Positions 44,740 through 56,902 of a stretch of DNA of 64,000 nt are shown piece after piece. This DNA is from Eleusine coracana subsp. coracana (taxonomy: Eukaryota > Streptophyta > Magnoliopsida > Poales > Poaceae). The position numbers and the translations under genes were made by a program. Location of the stretch: positions 42,034,658 through 42,098,657 of the forward strand of contig CM064433.1 of NCBI GenBank assembly GCA_032690845.1, read 5' to 3'. The notes below the pieces were generated by a model. The model was not told the DNA's origin and did not search any database. It saw only the letters and a list, made by a program, of their open reading frames with translations. The stretch's first letter is position 1; every line of letters starts with the position of its first letter.

Positions 44740-46100
44740 ACGATGACAACTTCATCAGTTCTGATAACTTTTTTTTAAATGATATTTTTCATATCGGTCG
44801 TGATAAAGCAGTCGAGATCACGAGAAAACCTAGACATTTGAATGATACTTCTTCAAATATTTGCCGTTGAGTGATCTCCTAATTATTGATAAATGTTGAC
44901 CTTGGTTTATACGACCTCCTATATTGACTTCTTGTAGTTCATTGGCCGACATGAATCCCTTTCCCAACTTTCCGTCTTCTGCAAATTCCATTGGGGTGCC
45001 TGTCAGAAAAATAGTTTTGAAATTGACTGATCCACTACTTCAAGGCCCTGAGTAGTAATCTTGACGTAGTCTCCGTCCCAAATCGTGCCAGACAAACACT
45101 CTATATCGTCTGCATGTCATGGAACTAAATCGACCGATGCGACATTGACGGTTTCATCGGCCGGGATCACCTCTACTCTATCGCCAATCCATTGGGTCAG
45201 AGACTGGTGCATTGTTGATGGAATACAATAGTTGGCATGTATCCAATCACGACCCAACTGAAGGCTATAGGTACCCTAACCATCAATAACAAAGAATGTA
45301 GCCGACAAAGTTTTATTGCCGATCGTGAGCTCCACATTTAAGACTCCCTTGGCTGCTGCTGTACGACCGCCATAATCCCTCAGAATCATATTCGTATCGA
45401 TCAAGTCGTCCTTAGTCTTCCCAACTTTCTGACAGTAGTGATCGGCATGATATTTACTGTAGCACCTCCATTGACCATCATCTTTCTCATCGGCATCCCA
45501 TTGATGAATCCCCTAAGGTACAAAGCTTGTAAATGCCGATGCTTAGATTCATCTGGCCTATCAAACACTACTTGTTGTGCATCAAATATCAGCTGTGCCG
45601 AACTCTCTTCATCAGCAAACACTTCTTCTTCTTCCAAGGTCATGAACTCTTGCGGCAACATCATCATCATACTCACTGCAGCACTTGACGCCTGTACTTG
45701 TGATTTCACCTTTAGCCTCCAGACTTTCTTTGGTGGCTGATCATTTTCTTCATCATAATAATATTTGCAAGCCCTTATTTGTCTGCATCACATCCTCTGC
45801 ACTCTGCGCTTCTGGATTCTAGAAAAAAAATACCAGATGGACACCATTGATCATTTTGTTGTTGCTCCTGCATCTCTTCATCGACTTCTTTGTCAAACTT
45901 GGCCTCTTCACCCGCCTTTTTTGTTCCAAGTCGATCAAACACAGAGACCCTATGATGTCGATCGGCTGAACCCACTATCGACTCTTTAGAATCGTTTGCA
46001 CGATATTGGTGCCGATGACCTGCTGTAGCTTCTCTATACATCTGCTCCGCGCGTCTATTACATCCAGGACAGTTATCGATTGACGGCAGTTTTATGTTGT
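44740..46100 (-). pseudogene. Protease region of element B
   Basis: Reading the minus strand: VFDRLGTKKAGEE (near 45930), a Cys-containing WCPSG block, then MMVNGGATVNIMP at about 45440-45478 and LQLGRDWIHANYCIPSTMHQ (near 45230). This is the retropepsin of Tat-like elements, whose active site normally reads VDGGA. Here AAT at 45470-45472 replaces the catalytic Asp with Asn. Several stops and frameshifts follow, and no RT, RNase H or integrase remains before about 44740. Confidence 0.8.
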
Positions 46101-47698
46101 TATCCTAGCAGTATTGAAAGAAAGGGCACTCCCAATGTGGATCGAACTATGATTCCTTTTTTCCTTGTTAAAGAAAGGTGCCGATGACCTGCTGTTGCTT
46201 CTCTGTCCCTCTTTTTCTGATATCACTTAATAAAGGCTTCAACATTATTGATACCAGCCATATTGCCAGTTGCTAGGAAAGGACGTCCATCTATCTTCAT
46301 TGCACCTTTGGTAAATTTTATTTTAACCATCTTGATTGCCATCTGAATTTGCCTCCTGAAAACTTTGCAATCATTAGTATTATGACACGGTAAATTATGT
46401 CACTTGCAATACCTCTTCTTCTTCAAATATGCGGCAGGAGGGATCACATGGTTAGCTAGGTTTTGAATATGCTTCTCCTGTTGCAACATATCAAATATCT
46501 TATCAGCCTTGGTGATATCAAAATCGTATTTTTCTTCTGTCTCGTTCTGCTTCACCCATTGGCACGATAACACATTCTTGTTTCTAGTCCATTCAGCCAT
46601 GTCGACTTCTTGAGATTCTCCATTAGATTCAGATTCATAATTATTATAATTGACTTGAATCGGCCTTGATCGGGCCCCCCGAGTCAAGTTCTCCTGGATC
46701 GACACCTTCTACACTAACTGGGACAGGCTTTCAAATTCAGCCGAAGGAAACTTCTCTCTTAGCGGTGCAACTAAACTATTGAATGCTATTTCTGCCATCT
46801 GATTATGAGTCAATTGCAGGCTAAAACATTTTCTGCACACATCTCTAAATCTTTGCACATAATCATGTACAGACTCCCCAGCCTTCTGCCTCATAGCAAT
46901 CAAGTCGGACAACCTCAACTCTCTAGTCTCAGCTAAGAAGTACTTATGGAATTTTTGTTCAAGATCGTCCCAAGTAATAACTGAATTGTGGGGCAACGAT
47001 GCGAACCAAGAAAATGCCAATCTAGATAATGATAATGGAAACAACCTAATTTTCAATGCTTCAGTATTACCAGCTTCTCCACATTGTACTGAAAATCGGC
47101 TGATATGCTTAATAGTGGTAGTACTATCTTGTCCAATAAACTTGGTGAATTCTGGTGGCCTGTATCGACTCGACATAGGTATTAAATCATAACTCACCGG
47201 ATACGGGGATCGATACATACATGTTTGCTGTTTCGGCTTTAGTCCAAACTGTTCCCTCATTAGCTCAGCAATCTTCAAAGCCCAATCATCAGTCGGCACA
47301 TTGACATTTGGGATAGTTAATGCGGAACCAGATGCTGGCGTTGGTGAGAAAAAATTAACTACTGTGTGCTGGCCTCCTAATTCTCCTGGTAGATAAGATG
47401 ACGATGGCATCCCAAACATACTAGGCTCAACATTGGGCGCAGTGCTATATGTGACATTTGGTTCTGTTACTTCTTGTCTGTAATGCTGTGGCTGTGTTTG
47501 TGGAGTAGTCCTTTGTAATATTATCCTCCGAGGTGTTCTTCCCACTGTACCACCATCAACGCTCTTGAGAGGTGGAGTATCATCAAAAGGAGATGTCCAT
47601 GAACCCGTAACAGGATCTGACGTGTTCGCACTTGGCTGCTGTGGACTGGATGTTTCTATTGCAGGCCGATGATTATCCCCAGATACGCGGAAATACAC
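46101..47698 (-). pseudogene. Gag of element B (Tat-like Ty3/gypsy)
   Basis: Starting at 47698, a Pro/Thr-rich N-terminal region is followed by DDWALKIAELMREQFGLKP, YRPPEFTKFIGQ and the Retrotrans_gag domain (LFPLSLSRLAFSWFASLP, WDDLEQKFHKYFLAETREL, GESVHDYVQRFRDVCRKC). A TAG at 46709-46711 and a stop after RYCK (46400-46402) interrupt the frame. The latter sits in a zinc-knuckle-like CK.HN...H...DC motif, where Trp would be expected, so TGG to TGA is likely. The matrix/capsid role is known for the family. Confidence 0.88.
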
Positions 47699-47717
47699 CA
47701 GCCCACGAGGTGAATCT

Positions 47718-48125
47718 TCATATAAGCACCCCCTCCACAGTCTGAACGATCAAGGTCCTCAATGTGTTAACCAATACAGGTGACTGGTTAATTAATGCAT
47801 GGTGTATAATTGTATGAATCATATTGTTCAGAGCTGCCTCGTCGATAACTTCCATTGGCTTGTTGGTGAATGTTTCTTTTGTTCCATCTTCAATCAAGGC
47901 GGCAACTAGTAACTTCCCTTTCTGAATGATCTTGCCATGCCTTGTCTTGCTAAATGTTCCTAATAGAAGGTTCTCATACTCAGCCATTTTCTGATTAATT
48001 TGTGCTTTTGCCTTATCACTCAGATCATTTTTATTGACTGGCAGCATATTTTGCGTCTTTAGATCAGCACTGACATCATGCTTAGGGAGAGGATTGCCGT
48101 CTTTTGACATTCCGAGTTCAGACAT
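47718..48125 (-). pseudogene. N-terminal ORF of element B
   Basis: The first ATG after the LTR opens MSELGMSKDGNPLPKHD and 135 codons rich in Lys, Asn and Gln, including KAQINQKMAEYENLLLGTF. A frameshift near 47710 separates it from gag. It is probably the original start of the gag polyprotein. Confidence 0.7.
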
Positions 48126-48148
48126 GTTGTAGATTCTTGGAGTTCTTT

Positions 48149-48174
48149 GGTCCCACCAGGCGAGCCAAAAATCG
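48149..48174 (-). promoter_or_regulatory. Putative primer-binding site of element B
   Basis: Directly after the LTR end TCAACA, the minus strand reads cgatttttggctcgcctggtg, a tRNA-3'-end-like stretch containing TGG. I cannot name the tRNA with confidence. Confidence 0.45.
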
Positions 48175-49255
48175 TGTTGACGCGAAAATCACACGCATGA
48201 CGTGGGAGATCTGCTTAGCTCTAGTGTAGGCTCAATACAGAAACCGGGGCGTGCCAATTGATTTTTTGTGCAAATCAACAAAGAAAACAAACATTCAGAT
48301 TTCACGGGTCACCGGCCTAGGATAGGCCGATGAAGAAAGCCGATGATTACTATTAGTGAAAACCAGCCATTGGCTATAAACAGCAAATAATATTAAAATA
48401 AACTAATCGGCTGATTCGTATTGACTTATCGGCAACTCAATAAATTATTATAAAATAATGCATAAATGGTGCCGATAGGAATTGAACTAAAAGAGCAGAG
48501 TCGATTGACTTATGATAGATATGCTAAAACATGTTTTGTTGATGAAGTGAAGTCGATAGGCCACAGAACTCTATCGACTCGGCCTATAAACAGATCAAAC
48601 CTAACCCTATTAGCCCAGCAAGAGATCAAAATCAATGCAGCCTTGCCAATTCGAACAGATTGAACTTAATTGAGACAGTGTCCAAACACAGCAAATAGAG
48701 CTAGGTTTAATATAATTATAGATAGAATCGATCGAGTGACTCGAATAAGAACGGACCTAACCGAGACAGTAATGCAATTTAAGTCGATAATACCAACTAA
48801 ATAAAGACCCAATTACCGGATAACTAGCAATTTCAAAGATTACAACTAGAATATCAACTTAATGAGAAAGTACTAGCTGGAGTCGATGAAATTACCGAGA
48901 GCGACTAATCCAAGTCTCTCGCCAAGATCAGAGCCGATGCAGCCCACGCGAGACGAGGATGTCATCAAGAAAAAGTTTGGCGATGAGTTGAATTATATTG
49001 AATGAAAGTGTTGTCTTTTCCGCACAGATCCTATTACATATTTATAACCCTCATGCAAAGGGGTTCTGACCCGATTCAGTCAGGATTCTCAAAATCGATT
49101 CAGTAATGAAATTCTAAACTATAAAATAGAAAAGAGATATAATAAATCTCTCGGGCGCACTTTATTCCTTTCAGCCGTTGAGCTTCGCTAATCTCCAGCA
49201 GATTCTTGCCTTCGCGCCACTGACCACTGGGAATGGTTAAAATTCGGTGTCAACA
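48175..49255 (-). mobile_element. 5' LTR of element B, 1081 bp
   Basis: On the minus strand it begins TGTTGACACC and ends CGCGTCAACA. Gag starts 50 bases downstream. There is no second LTR in the window, so element B lost its 3' half. Repeated 'gccgat' / 'atcggc' words are common in it. Confidence 0.85.
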
Positions 49256-51127
49256 CCACTGCCACGAGCGCTCCTCGGCTCTCCCCCGAGCTCCTCCCTT
49301 GGACTGCCTCCCCTCCCCGGCGAGCTCCTCCCTCCCTTCCTATGCCGAGATCTAGGCGCCTCCCGTCCCCGGCGAGCTCCTCCCTCCCCTCTCCTCCCCC
49401 CTCTCCTCCCCGGCGAGCGTATCTGGTGCTTGGCGCCATGGACGCCGTCAACGCCGGGGCGTTCGACACTGGCTAGGACAGGCATGTGCTCCTGTTTTCG
49501 GCCACGCACGCCATAGGCTCCCATCCCACGGAGGGCTCGCCATGGTGAACGGCACGGCCGTCGGGTCCGGGCTCGCGTCCACAGTGCTGTTCGAGGCGAA
49601 CGTGCTCGCGTCCACGGAGCTCGTCCACGGTGTGGCGGCTGCGAGCTCCACCATGGTGCTGCAACATCAGGTATGGCAAGGACAAGAGCGACAAGCTTGC
49701 TGTGATCGTTCGTGACACGGCACATCTACTGCACTAAAAAATCTGTTGTCATCTTTAGCTGTTGTGCTTTTCCCATCTACTATGCTGCGAAACAGATAAC
49801 CTTGCTGCTGCTTTCGTGCTATAATGATGCGCATCAGTTCATCATGGTTATGAGGTTGTGATTTTCTTTGGGATGGCACGTCGGTAGGGAATGGAAGTAG
49901 TTGCATGCTCAGCTAGTCTTTAGATTCTTCAGATTATCTGATACTAGGTTCTTCAGATTATCAGCTAGTTCTTCAGATAATAGTCGTTGTCATCTTTAGC
50001 TTGGTGTGCACAAGACATCTGATGGACCGAACAAACTAGCAAGTGTTGTGGTCATTGATGCCAACAGAAATTATATACCTGAAAAATCTCTTACCTGCTC
50101 ATGAATTCTGTTGCAACCAATCAAATTTGTACATCGATTTTTATAAAACATTTTACGCCTCTTCCTACTGACTATGTATTCTCAGCAGTTATTCTGTACT
50201 TGAGAAACACTCATCGATATAGTTTGTTTAATGGCCGGATCAATGTGAATATGCAAACCTTAGTTTTGATTTTGATACTACTCTGCCAACCTTAGTGTTG
50301 ATGTTGAAACTCTGCCCTGATTGAGAGAAGCTTCAACAGTTTACTGACTATCACTGTACCTGTTGTTTGATCACAGATGAACACGGTGAAGGAGTTCACT
50401 GTTCAGGGAGTTGCCATCCTGTTTGAGATCCAGACCACAATTAGGTTACTCTGTCTATCGCATCTTACTTGATTGATGCTTCGTTTCCTTTGTTTATTTG
50501 TCATGTTTGCTAAGTCTTTGTTCTCTACTCTGCCTTGCTGTTTGCTTCGTAAGTGCACACACCGAAGCAGAGCAAGGTGGATTAGAGAAACATTATGGTT
50601 TCACGCTTTTGTTTCAGCCTGGTGTAAATTTTGTTGGTTCGAACGTTCAACAGATGGAAGGGCTGGTTGGTTCCACTCAATGTTATTTTAACAGATTTTT
50701 ACTTCATTATTTGAGACATCATGGTTTCCTACATCTGCACAAAGTGTTTTATATTGACCATCAGAATGCTATGGATTGAGCTTATATTGACCATAAAAAT
50801 TCTCATTTGTGCAGATGTAGGAAACTAAAGTGAGGGCAACTCTTCAGATGATGTTGATGAGCTTTGCATTGGTATTTGTTCTTCTAGATATGTTTCTTTG
50901 CTATGGTTAGGCAGCACAGTAGAAATGCTCCATATTTTTTTAAAGTTAGATCAAGTTATACATGATTTTTAGAAAATTTATTAATTAGTACTCATATTTA
51001 TATGAATCGATGTATAATTCCATTATATTGTACTTGAGTACATGCCTATCTATTTGTATGATATTGTATCTACGAGAGCACTATTACTGAGAACATATGT
51101 ACTTGTTCTTTTTTTTTTCTAAATTTA
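49256..51127 (+). pseudogene. Exon-like fragments of an unidentified plant gene, possibly transposon-captured
   Basis: ATG 49542 opens 43 codons (MVNGTAVGSGLASTVLFEAN) ending at a GT donor at 49671. An exon-like segment at 50377-50444, after ttgatcacag, reads MNTVKEFTVQGVAILFEIQT and ends at GT 50445. A further open stretch at about 50552-50700 reads HTEAEQGGLEKHYGFTLLFQ. The GC-rich 5' part (49256-49540) looks like a leader. The frames join plausibly, but I recognise no family. It abuts a CACTA-like terminus at 51357, so it may be a captured host gene fragment. Confidence 0.4.
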
Positions 51128-51357
51128 TCATTGCAGACTCTAGTTGGCAACCAGAGTCTTCAATGATAGAGTCATTGGAGACTCTAGTTGGTAAAATGAG
51201 TCTACAATGATGGTCATTGCAATAAGTGACTCATTACAGACGCAAAAATCAGCATCTGCAATGACCCATCTTTACAGATGCAAATTTGCAGACTCTAAAA
51301 TTCAGAGTCTCCATTGAGACTTGAGCAGAGTCTCTAAAGACCTTTTTTTACATAGTG
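51128..51357. mobile_element. Terminus of another CACTA-like element
   Basis: The right end inverted reads CACTATGTAAAAAAAGG, ending at 51357. Upstream is a dense array of direct and inverted 'gactctagttgg', 'gagtctc' and 'gcagactct' motifs at 51136-51335, as expected of subterminal repeats. The partner terminus is not visible in the window. It is a different family from the TAGCGGCGG elements. Confidence 0.6.
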
Positions 51358-51776
51358 AAGCCTAGATCTGTCACTCTTGGATCTGTCTATGTCATGTTGC
51401 CAAAATACTATATTATTTTGTATTGTTCTCATTATGATGATTTTGGATGATGAGGCAAATACAGAACTTGATCCCCTTTAGTGATAAAATGCTTTACAGA
51501 GATGAATATTGTATTTGGCCATATCTTTTTTTTCCATAGAAATTCTTGATAAAAATGCAAATCACCAAAATTTTTTTCCGAAATCTAGTACATGATCAAA
51601 TTTGCCATTGCTAGATGGTTGTATGAGATATATTATTGCCACCATCAGGCCTACATGTTTAATGGGCTGCATATCTTGCATTCAAAGCTGAGCAAATCCA
51701 TGCTGGTGTTGGCCATGTCAGCATGGATGGCTAGCTTTTAGACAAAGACGCAGCTTTCTTTCTTGTAAAGCTATCA

Positions 51777-51778
<2 letters not shown>
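51358..51778. other. Unassigned AT-rich sequence
   Basis: There is no coding sequence, terminal repeat or similarity to other parts of the window that I can see. Confidence 0.5.

Positions 51779-51812
<34 letters not shown>
51779..51812 (+). repeat. (TA)17 microsatellite
   Basis: Seventeen TA units are followed by a few CA. It borders the left end of the large inverted-repeat element; a similar tract borders the right end. Confidence 0.95.
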
Positions 51813-51820
<8 letters not shown>

Positions 51821-52029
51821 ATAGAACTATTCTACACCCAGGGTGTAGAATAAGCTATTCTACACCCGCACCCAACCTGGCGCGCCATGCATTGCCCCGA
51901 CCGAGCCCGTCCCCGAGCAAAACTTCTGGGCGCGCTCCGCCAGCCATAACGGGTCCGAAGGAAAAAATCTGCAGTGATCCGTTTCTTCACCATGAGCCTT
52001 CCCGAGATCTGCCGCACGCATCCTCTCCA

Positions 52030-52700
52030 TCTCCGTGGGATCCACGACCATAGCCCAGCCACGCATCGCCCCCTATCGCCTCGCGCGCTCCCTCTTCATC
52101 GCTTCGGGTGCGGCGACCCTGCTCCGTCGTGCCGCCCTCGATTCCACGCCCTCTCTGCGTGCTTCCTTCTCGTCGCCGCTCTCGATGAACGCATGTCGTC
52201 CCCGAACCCCCTGCGGCTTCCTGCTTGCCGTCGCGAGAGTCGTGACCCCAGCCCCCATAGCCCCGTCCCCCATCTGCGAGCTGCGGAAGGAAATCCCCCC
52301 TGCTGTTGAGATCTGCAAGCTGCAAAAGATCTGAACCAAAATGGTTCAAAATTGATGGGATTTAGAGAATGATTTGGTGCAAAGTTTATTTTTCCGTTTG
52401 GTGGCTTGAGGTTTCTCGAGCAGATGATGATTACGAGAGCTTCCCCTGTCAGGATGAGTGCTAATGCTTGCTCATGAGATGGATTAAAACAAAATTGCAT
52501 CCAAATTTTGTGACATCAAAATTGGTCAGATTTGTAGCTTTTGTCCACTTTGTTTTGTGCTCCGACAGCATCAGTATGAAAGTCCTTTGTGATGGTTGTG
52601 AATACAAGTTTTTCAGTTGTTGCGCAGGAGTGCATGCTAAGTGTTCGAGATATTGACAACATGGGCATTCTCTCTTAGACAGTGCTAACGAGCGACCAGC
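52030..52700 (+). other. GC-rich left arm of the large element, gene-like but unidentified
   Basis: It is open in several frames on both strands (for example 51974-52309 plus and 52500-52096 minus) because of high GC, with no motif. The drop to AT-rich sequence at about 52330 suggests a leader or first exon followed by an intron. No function assigned. Confidence 0.3.
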
Positions 52701-52785
52701 ATAGAGACACATCCATTGTCATGCTGGCCAACTGAGTTTACAGTGTGGGTTGACTACTTAGCTCAACAAGTCAAAATGACCTACC

Positions 52786-54880
52786 AAGTTCTAGGACCCA
52801 AACCATGTGGCAATAAACATTAAATTTTATAAATGTTTTGCACACTAAATTCTACAAAAAACTTCACACACAACAAAATTACTAAAATTCTAAAATTTAC
52901 TGACATTTATAACAAAACTACTGAAAGAACAAATCTACTGAAAATATATTAACAAAAATACTAAAAATATTTAAAAAATACTGATACAAAACATTTAAAA
53001 ATACAAATAATATTTGCAAATATACTGAAAGAATGCTGAAAAATATTGAAAAACTACTGAAAAAACAAATCTATTAAAAAATTATTTAGAAAATACTACA
53101 GAATAAAACAAAACTACTAAAAATATACTGGTGAATAGAACAAAACTACTGAAAACATACTGGTGAATAAAAAAATTACTGAAAATATTTCAACAAAATT
53201 ACTGAAACTTCTAAACTATGTGAGAATAAATACTAAATTCTACAAATGCTTGGCACACTAAATTCTACAAATGCTTGGCACTATAAATTTTCTAACTGCT
53301 TGGCACACTAAATTCTACAAATGCTTGACATAATAAATCTATAATTGTTGGCACAATAAATTCTCTAACAGCTTGACACACTAAGTTCTACAATTGCTTG
53401 ACACACTAAATTCTACAAATGCTTGGCACACTAAATTCTATAAATGCTTGGCATAATAAATTCTATAACTGCTTGGCACACTAAATTCTATAAATGTTTG
53501 GCACTATAATGTATCTAACTTCTTTGCACACTAAATTCGACAAATGCTTGGCACACTAAATTCTACAAATGTTGGCACAATAAATTCTCTAACAGCTTGG
53601 CACACTAGATTATACAATTGCTTGGCATACTAAATTCTACAAATGCTAGGCATAATAAATTCTCTAACTGCTTGGCACACTAATTCTACAAATGCTTGGC
53701 ATACTAAATTCTACAAATGCTTGGCACATTAAATTCTACAAATGCTTGACACACTAAATTCTCCGATAAGCCACCAATTTCTATCATCAAAGGAGAAGAT
53801 GTTTGATTCTAAGGGCCCAAACCATTTGGCAATAGACACTAAATTCTATAAATGCTTGGCACTCTAAATTTTACAAATACTTGGCACACTAAATTCCATA
53901 AATGCTTATCACACTAAATTCTCCAATGGCTTGGCACACTAAATTCTATAAATGCTTGGCACAATAAATTTTCCGATGAGACGCCAATTTCTATCATCAA
54001 AGGTGAAGATGTTGGATTATGCCCAAACCATGTGGCAATAAACACTAATTTCTACAAATGTTTGGCACACTAAATTCTACAAATGCTTGGCATACTAATT
54101 TCTCCAAATGCTTGACACACTAAATTCTCCAAATGCTTTGCACACTAAATTCTCCAATGAGCCAACAATTTCTATCACCGTAGGAGATGATGTTGGATTC
54201 TAGGGCCCAAACCATGTGGCAAGAAACACTAAATTCTACAAATATTTTGCACACTAAATTCTACTAAAGCCATTGCACACTAAATTCTACAGAAACCTTT
54301 ACACACAACAACAAAATTACTGAAACTTCTAAAATTTAGAGACACATACAACAAAACTACTGAAATGAACAAATCTACTGAAAATATATCAACAAAAATA
54401 CTAAAAACATTTAAGAAATACTGATACAAGACATTTAAAAAATACTAATAATATTTGCAAATATACTAAAAGAATGCTGAAAAATATTGAAAAACTACTG
54501 GAAAAAATAAACTACTAAAAATTATTTAGAAAATACTGAAGAATAGAATAAAACTACTAAAAATGTACTGATGAATAGAACAAAACTACTAAAAACAAAC
54601 TGATGAATAAAACAACATTACTGAAAATATTTCAACAAAATTACTAAAACTTCTAAAATTTACTGACACATACAACAAAACTACTAAAAGGAACAAAACT
54701 ACTGAAAAATATTAACAAAACATTGATGAATAGAACAAATCTACTGAAAATATTTCAACAAAACTACTCAAAAATATTTACAAATATAGTGAAATAAAAC
54801 TGAAAATATACTGAAAACAACAAAACTACTAAAAAAGTATTTGCAAATATACTGAAAGAATCTTGAAAAATACTAAAAAC
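52786..54880. repeat. Hierarchical AT-rich tandem repeats
   Basis: Two levels are visible. A unit of about 25 bases close to 'cttggcacactaaattctacaaatg' repeats dozens of times between 52830 and 54290. It is flanked by a different block of 'actactgaaaatatt'-type repeats. The whole [header plus short units plus 'ctactgaaa' block] recurs about 1409 bases apart. The header 'ctagg.cccaaaccatgtggcaa' starts at 52791 and 54200, with a related header at about 53808. No coding potential. Confidence 0.85.
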
Positions 54881-56902
54881 ATGAGTGCACGATTCATAAA
54901 AAAGTACATAGTGTATATACACATCCCAAAATATACATCCACCAAAATAACTGAAAGCCAGGTTCTCACAAATTGGGACAGGAAAAAATAGGTACAAATG
55001 GACATATGTAATTCATTCACACACTTAGTACATTTCATAGATAAAATGGAGATTTACACAATGAATTTGTTTGTGAATGAAGTTCACTATCATTGAACCA
55101 TATATAGTACATGAGCCACAAGAATCATGTATAGTCTGCATAGGAAACCATGAATCCATCTACAATTCAGATCATCAGTTATATAATCCATTTACAACAT
55201 AAACCACGACACATGGATCCTCTCAAATCCTTGAGAGCCAAAATACACACAAGGTATTTTATTCATCATGAAGCCAACAATTGCTATAAATCTGTAGAAT
55301 CCATTTGCTTTTCACATCAGTTGACCCTTGAACAAATCTACGCAGAAGTATGTTACACAAACAACTTCAGTAATTAATTAAAGTTGTGAACAGAATCTCA
55401 AATATAACTACAAGCTTTTGCTAGCTAACAATCGCTAACTGAATTCATAACCAGCAAGGGAAGTATGTTGCGGCAGAAGATTTATTGTATCATCAATTTA
55501 TTGAATCTTAAAAATTATTGAGTAAGATAGCAAACGAAATATCAAATAATAAACTATTAAAGCTTACAAAACTACTGAAAATGTTTGGAAAAACACAAAA
55601 AAATTCTGCATCAGAGGTGGTTAAAGCCTTGAAACTAAAAATGAGAATATGTGAATGTTGATTTATTTTCTTAACTGCGACAAACAATATGTATTCAGAT
55701 TGAAGAAAATACTGAAGAAAAAAAGAAAAATCTGAAGTAAAAAATGAAAATTATCATTAGGACAACATGCCGGAAGTGTATGACACTATAGAGCTAATTT
55801 CTCAAAACTTCATATCTTATCGGTAAGAGTATATAGGCAACATCAGCTATATGGAACAGATAAACTACAAGAACTTAGAAATTACTGAATAAGATTTCTA
55901 CAAGGAATAACAAGATTGAATGCTTACTGAATAAAATTCACACTAGTAGAATTACTGAATAAAATTAAACTATTAAAGCTTACAAAATTGCTGATGTGTC
56001 AAACAACCAAGAGTAACTGTAGGGCTCATGGTTTGTGATCTGAACAAACAGCAGAGTGAGAAAAGGTTTAGCAAGGTTGATATAAAACTTTTGTGTGCAC
56101 TTCCCAACTGATTCTAAAGGAAGAATGGTTTGAGAAGGAATGGTCGCAATTGATTTGTTGAAACCTTCCAGCAAACATATTATCCATAAAAACGGCTAGA
56201 GATCATGAATGGAACAATCAAATCCATGCAAAAAAAAAATCAACATAGATGAATACAATAGAGGCTTACCGAAAGTTGTACAAGCTCAACAGTAGAAATT
56301 AACAATACATTTTTGCCCTTCAGAGCTGCACTCAAGGAATCCAATCTCTATAAATAAAAAATTGTGAAGTCAGTTCGGACAAAGTTGTATAATCAAATGA
56401 AACGAAGGGAATATATGATGTGGGTTACCGTTGGTATGTGGGACAAAGTATAGATTATTTATCAGTCAAATTGCAGACATGATTTGTAAGAGATTGGATC
56501 ACTTAAAGCAAAAATAACATTCAAAAGTATTCAGAGCAGTGAAATCAACAAATCCAAAAAAATTACTGATCAACTATAAGTAAAAATAAAAGGAATCACA
56601 CAAAAAAATGACCCGAGCATGCCCTGGCAACCATTTCATCCGGATGTAACTACCCACAAATGAGCACCAAAACCTTGATCCGCCCAGATCGATCCCTAAA
56701 TTGTCGAATCCACACAAATCAAACCTAAAAATCCACAACAATGCTCATTTATCTAACAAAAATAATGAACCCAAAAGGAGAGACACTCAATTCTACCTTG
56801 CAGAATGGGGAGAATTCAAAATCAGAGGACAAAATAATAGAGGCTCGTAACGGGGAGGCGTGAAAGGGAAAGGATTGATGGACCACCTGATGAATCCGTT
56901 AG
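54881..56902 (-). pseudogene. AT-rich region with possible minus-strand exons
   Basis: A 78-base segment (56347-56270, minus) has AG before it and GTAAG after it and reads 26 codons, beginning RLDSLSAALKGKNVLLISTV. A second open stretch at 56174-55980 (MLEGFNKSIATIPSQTILP and on) follows. This looks like a small-exon plant gene fragment carried by the element. The 5' part may continue at 61200-60780 beyond the solo LTR. No family is recognised. Otherwise AT-rich and featureless. Confidence 0.35.

Noticed and set aside
52830..54290. Regularly spaced short repeats resembling a CRISPR array
   Set aside because: Units are directly adjacent and degenerate, there are no unique spacers or cas genes, and the context is a plant nuclear transposon.
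56820..56902. Purine-rich stretch as a polypurine tract pairing the LTR at 56903 with element A
   Set aside because: The LTR is flanked by its own GTTAG duplication and is preceded by a non-purine sequence, so it is a solo LTR, not the 3' LTR of element A.
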